Shown here: positions 59,815 through 64,000 of the stretch, piece after piece
How the letters are laid out: every line of letters starts with the position of its first letter
How positions within the stretch are numbered: position 1 is the stretch's first letter
Assembly: GCA_025617745.1 (NCBI GenBank)
Contig: CM046871.1
Coordinates: 36,953,751-37,017,750 of the forward strand
Origin: Heliocidaris erythrogramma
Taxonomy: Eukaryota > Echinodermata > Echinoidea > Camarodonta > Echinometridae
Reading direction: 5' to 3'
DNA: 64,000 bases
Program-made: the position numbers and the translations under genes
The notes under the pieces: generated by a model
Seen by the model: only the letters and a program-made list of their open reading frames with translations
Database searches by the model: none
Told to the model about the DNA's origin: nothing

Positions 59815-62255
59815 ACTAGACATTGAATTCGTCACTGAAGACGAATTAGGTGATCTGTCTTGATCTTGATATTTTTGACGAAGACGAATGACAAAATGAT
59901 AATGTGAAAGATGACGTTGATATCACGAGGACATTAATTATAATGAATCTAATCAAGATTTTTATGATTTCAGCCCTTTCCTAGCATTTTCAATTCGTAG
60001 GCTCTAGCTACTACATTATTAGTGAAATAGCGCCCCCTTTGTTTCAATGGGACATAAAGTGTGTGAACATGAATTTTGGATGATTCGTGGATATCATGAC
60101 AATGATGATAATGATGTTGATGATAATCATCATCATCATCATGAATATCATCATGACAGTAATGATAATGATGTTGATGATAATCATGATAATGATTATA
60201 TCATGACAGTGATGATAATGATGTGGATGATAATCATCATCATCATGATGAATATCATCATGACAGTGATGATGACAATGATGTTGATGATCATTATATC
60301 ATCATGACAGTGATGATGATAATGTGGACGATAATCATTACCATCATCATCATGATATTATGACAGTGATGGTGATACTGTGATGTTGATGATAATCATG
60401 ATAATCATGGGGATGATAATGTTGATAATCATGGTGATGATGATGATAATGATGATGATTGATGGTGATGATGATGCTGATGATAATCATCATCATCATG
60501 AATATCATCATAGTGATGATGATAATGATGTTGATAATCATGATGATGATAATGATAATGGTGATGACCATGACTGAAATGACATTGACCTTAGCCATGC
60601 CAAATATGAAAGAAAGATGACATTTCGTGAAGAAGATACGATCAAGATGCGGGAACTTGACCTTATTAGGAGTGATGACTGACAAAAATTTGAAGATAAT
60701 TGACTAAGCCAATTTTGAGAAATTGTGATATCAAATAGGACGATTTGATATTGCAGGATACTTGGGAGATAAACCCCATAGCTCTAATACACGACAGGGA
60801 ATCAAAATTTCCATAGGGTTGTACACAAACTACTGCACATTACGTTCTAATAGACATAACATGGAAAATAACGCAGTTTATTACATGATTTGTGATTGTT
60901 CATGTTATAATAGTCGAAGAGGATGGTAAAACTAACAAGCAAAAACAAGCAAAAAAAAAAAAAAAAAAAATCGGCCCCGGGATCGAACCAGGTACCTTGA
61001 CCATGGTAGTCATGTGCTTTACCGATAGACCAGAATATTTCCCATAGAGATAGCACGTACACGAAAAACGGGATTCTAAAATCCCATTTTGTACTTAAAA
61101 ATTGGGCATGATGCCGACATCTGATCAAAAATTGGAGACCACACTTGTAAAAGCTTATAGTCTCAGCTACAACATATTAAAATCTGGAAGAAAATAGACC
61201 AAAAATAACTGAGATACTGCTCAGAGAACGATGTCATGTAGATTCATGATTCGAAAAAAAATCATCTTCCATAGACATAACACGCAAATAGGGAAAATTC
61301 TGACATGGCATCTTGCATTGAAAATTTCAGTATGATGACGTCATCAAAATGAAAAATGGTGGTGACTGATCTGGTAGAGAATTGTCTCAGCTATAACATA
61401 TCAAAATTTGGAAGAAAATCGATCACCTATTACTGAAATATTAGCAAATGAATACAAAAATGATGACGTCATTTTTCAAAATCATTTTTTTGAGTTCATA
61501 TGCAAATATGATGACGTTAGAACATGAGATCGGCAAAAATTCTACATGAATTCAAATCTACAACTCCCAGGCTTTCAGAATATGTAAGGGAATTGGGGAG
61601 TTTCCGTGCATTCTGAGGAGCTATGGCGAATTCTAGATAGGCATGTTTTTACCACTTTTTACATTAGAATTCCCATTGACGTGCACACGAATTTGAAAGT
61701 TTGATGCGCGCGTACGACATTATGGAAGGTCGAGAATGACTGTAAGTAGTTGGAAATTGTCAAGAATAGTATCAGGAAGATGAAACATGCGAAAAAATGG
61801 CGTTTTTACGTTCTCTACGCGCTGTGCGCGCGCATAACGCGCGCGCGGACGCGCACGGACGGAAAATTTTGAAATGCTTAAAATGTCCTGAACCATACTT
61901 AATTTGATTAAAAAGTGATTTTGAGCATTTTTAAATTTTGACGCGCGCGTACGTGCGCGTCATGATGTGTGCGCGGATTTTGATGACATTTTATGTTGAC
62001 CCTTGACCTGAAGTTCATGTGTGTCAAATATGGTTCATTTTTGATGACTCGTTATGAAGATATGATTGATAATGTGATTTCACAAAATGGCGCCTGGATG
62101 ACGTCATGATGACGTGATGACCTTGAAAATGATTTATGAGCTAGATCTTATATGACCTGATGACTGACGGAAATGTCATGAAAATTGACTGAGAACTTTT
62201 TGAGATTTCGTGGAAACAAGAAAGGGGGGGGGGGAAAATAAAAATAAATAAATAA
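59815..62255 (-). repeat. Array unit 17 (type B, 2.44 kb)
   Basis: As unit 15 with small deletions in the microsatellite. tRNA-like variant i at 60971-61032. Confidence 0.9.
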
Positions 62256-64000
62256 CTAGACATTGAATTCGTCACTGAAGACGAATTAGGTGATCTGTCT
62301 TGATCTTGATATTTTTGACGAAGACGAATGACAAAATGATAATGTGAAAGATGACGTTGATATCACGAGGACATTAATTATAATGAATCTAATCAAGATT
62401 TTTATGATTTCAGCCCTTTCCTAGCATTTTCAATTCGTAGGCTCTAGCTACTACATTATTAGTGAAATAGCGCCCCTTTGTTTCAATGGACATAAAGTGT
62501 GTGAACATGAATTGTTGGATGATTCGTGGATATCATGACAATGATGATAATGATGTTGATGATAATCATCATCATCATCATGAATATCATCATGACAGTA
62601 ATGATAATGATGTTGATGATAATCATGATAATGATTATATCATGACAGTGATGATAATGAGGATGTGGATGATGATCATCATCATCATGATGAATATCAT
62701 CATGACAGTGATGATGACAATGATGTTGATGATCATTATATCATCATGACAGTGATGATGATAATGTGGACGATAATCAATACCATCATCATGAATATTA
62801 TACAGCGATGGTGATACTGTGATGTTGATGATTATCATGATAATCATGATGATGGTGATGATAATGTGATAATCATCGTGATGATGATGATAATGATGAT
62901 AATCATCATCATCATGAATATCATCATAGTGATGATTGATAATGATGTTGATTGATAATCATGATGATGATAATGATAATGGTGATGACCATGACTGAAA
63001 TGACATTGACCTTAAGCCATGCCAAATATGAAAGAAAGATGACATTTCGTGAAGAAGATACGATCAAGATGCGGGAATTGACCTTATTAGGAGTGATGAC
63101 TGACAAAAATTGAAGATAATTGACTAAGCCATTTTGAGAAATTGTGATATCAAATAGGACGATTTGATATTGCAGGATACTTGGGAGATAAACCCCATAG
63201 CTCTAATACACGACAGGGAATCAAAATTTCCATAGGGTTGTACACAAACTACTGCACATTACGTTCTAATAGACATAACATGGAAAATAACGCAGTTTAT
63301 TACATGTTGTGATTGTTTATTGTTATAATAGTCGAAGAGGATGGTAAAATAACAAGCAAAAAAAAAAAAAAAAAAAAAAAAATCGGCCCCGGGATCGAAC
63401 CAGGTACCCTTGACCATGGTAGTCATGTGCTTTACCGATAGACCAGAATATTTCCATAGAGATAGCACGTACACGAAAAACGGGATTCTAAAATCCCATT
63501 TTGTACTTAAAAAATTGGGCATGATGCCGACATCTGATCAAAAATTGGAGACCACACTTGTAAAAGCTTATAGTCCGTGCTACAACATATTAAAATCTGG
63601 AGAAAATAGACCAAGAATAACTGAGATACTGCTCAGAGAACGATGTCATGTAGTAGAGCTCATGATTCGAAAAAAAATCATCTTCCATAGACATAACCGC
63701 AAATTGGGAAAATTCTGACATGGCATTTGCATTGAAAATTTCAGTATGATGACGTCATCAAATGAAAAATGGTGGTAACTGATCTGTAGAGAATTGTCTC
63801 AGCTATAAACATATCAAAATTTCGGAAGAAATCGATCACCTATTACTGAAATATTAGCAAATGAATACAAAAATGATGACGTCCTTTTTTCAAAATCATT
63901 TTTTGAGTTCATATGCAAATATGATGACGTTTAGAACATGAGATCGGCAAAAATTCTACATGAATTCAAATCTACAACTCCCAGGCTTTCAGAATATGTA
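62256..64000 (-). repeat. Array unit 18 (type B, cut by the window end)
   Basis: Same order as the other type-B units but with many single-base insertions and deletions. tRNA-like variant i at about 63383-63444. Confidence 0.9.

Larger units (their letters stand above)
45948..64000 (-). repeat. Repeat array 2, in the intron after TM1, running off the window
   Basis: Same family and orientation as array 1. Units begin at CTAG at 45948, 47744, 52382, 54828, 57273, 59815 and 62256. It starts about 140 bp after exon 13 and has no right boundary in the window. The left part is type A and a mosaic of old copies; the right part is five type-B units in a row. Confidence 0.93.

Overview
The window is eukaryotic genomic DNA, most likely from a marine invertebrate deuterostome and probably a sea urchin or other echinoderm. 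The reasons are an AT-rich background, small GT-AG exons separated by large repeat-filled introns, CR1/L2-like non-LTR retrotransposons, tRNA-derived SINEs, many microsatellites, and a gene encoding SUEL-type (sea urchin egg lectin) domains. No prokaryotic features are present. The species call is an inference.

One multi-exon gene runs left to right on the + strand. I traced a candidate 5' exon (6674-6704) and thirteen exons between 7045 and 45806. Their splice phases agree throughout, giving 1,664 nt or about 554 codons including the candidate first exon. The product is an adhesion-GPCR-like protein: SUEL domain 1 (two exons), two short Thr/Pro linker exons, SUEL domain 2 (one exon), two more linker exons, a Ser/Thr-rich mucin-like stalk, the C-terminal part of a GAIN domain, a GPS cleavage motif (HLS-A), and the first transmembrane helix. 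The true start and TM2-TM7 are not visible; the remaining helices should lie beyond position 64000.

Layout. 1-1980: 3' half of a CR1/L2-like LINE with an open RT frame. 2290-3868: a broken, reverse-strand relative. 4348-6330: small inverted repeats, a MITE-like element and microsatellites. 6674-22348: gene exons 0-10. Their introns hold a TIR element (9201-10331) carrying two tandem SINEs whose heads resemble 7SL RNA, a LINE RT fragment, a large inverted-repeat element invaded by another LINE (about 12049-14690), a second MITE, a tRNA-type SINE and a degenerate 22-bp minisatellite. 22529-43775: a head-to-tail array of 11 long repeat units, entirely within the intron between exons 10 and 11. 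44078-45806: exons 11-13. 45948 to the window end: a second array of the same family in the next intron, continuing past the edge.

The arrays make up about 60% of the window and are its most unusual feature. All units face the same way. Each starts (+ strand) at CTAG followed by an 8-bp-stem hairpin, then a GAT-type microsatellite, a poly-A tract, a reverse-strand tRNA-like segment, an about 1.1-kb body with TGACGTCA octamers and alternating CG-rich palindromes, and an AT-rich end. Read on the - strand, the unit ends in hairpin plus CTAG next to a T, with a microsatellite just inside. This resembles Helitron-like/HINE elements, so the arrays may be a Helitron-derived satellite. Two size classes (about 1.8 and 2.45 kb), interchangeable tRNA-like heads, and eleven about 55-bp palindromic mini-elements at unit junctions are described below.
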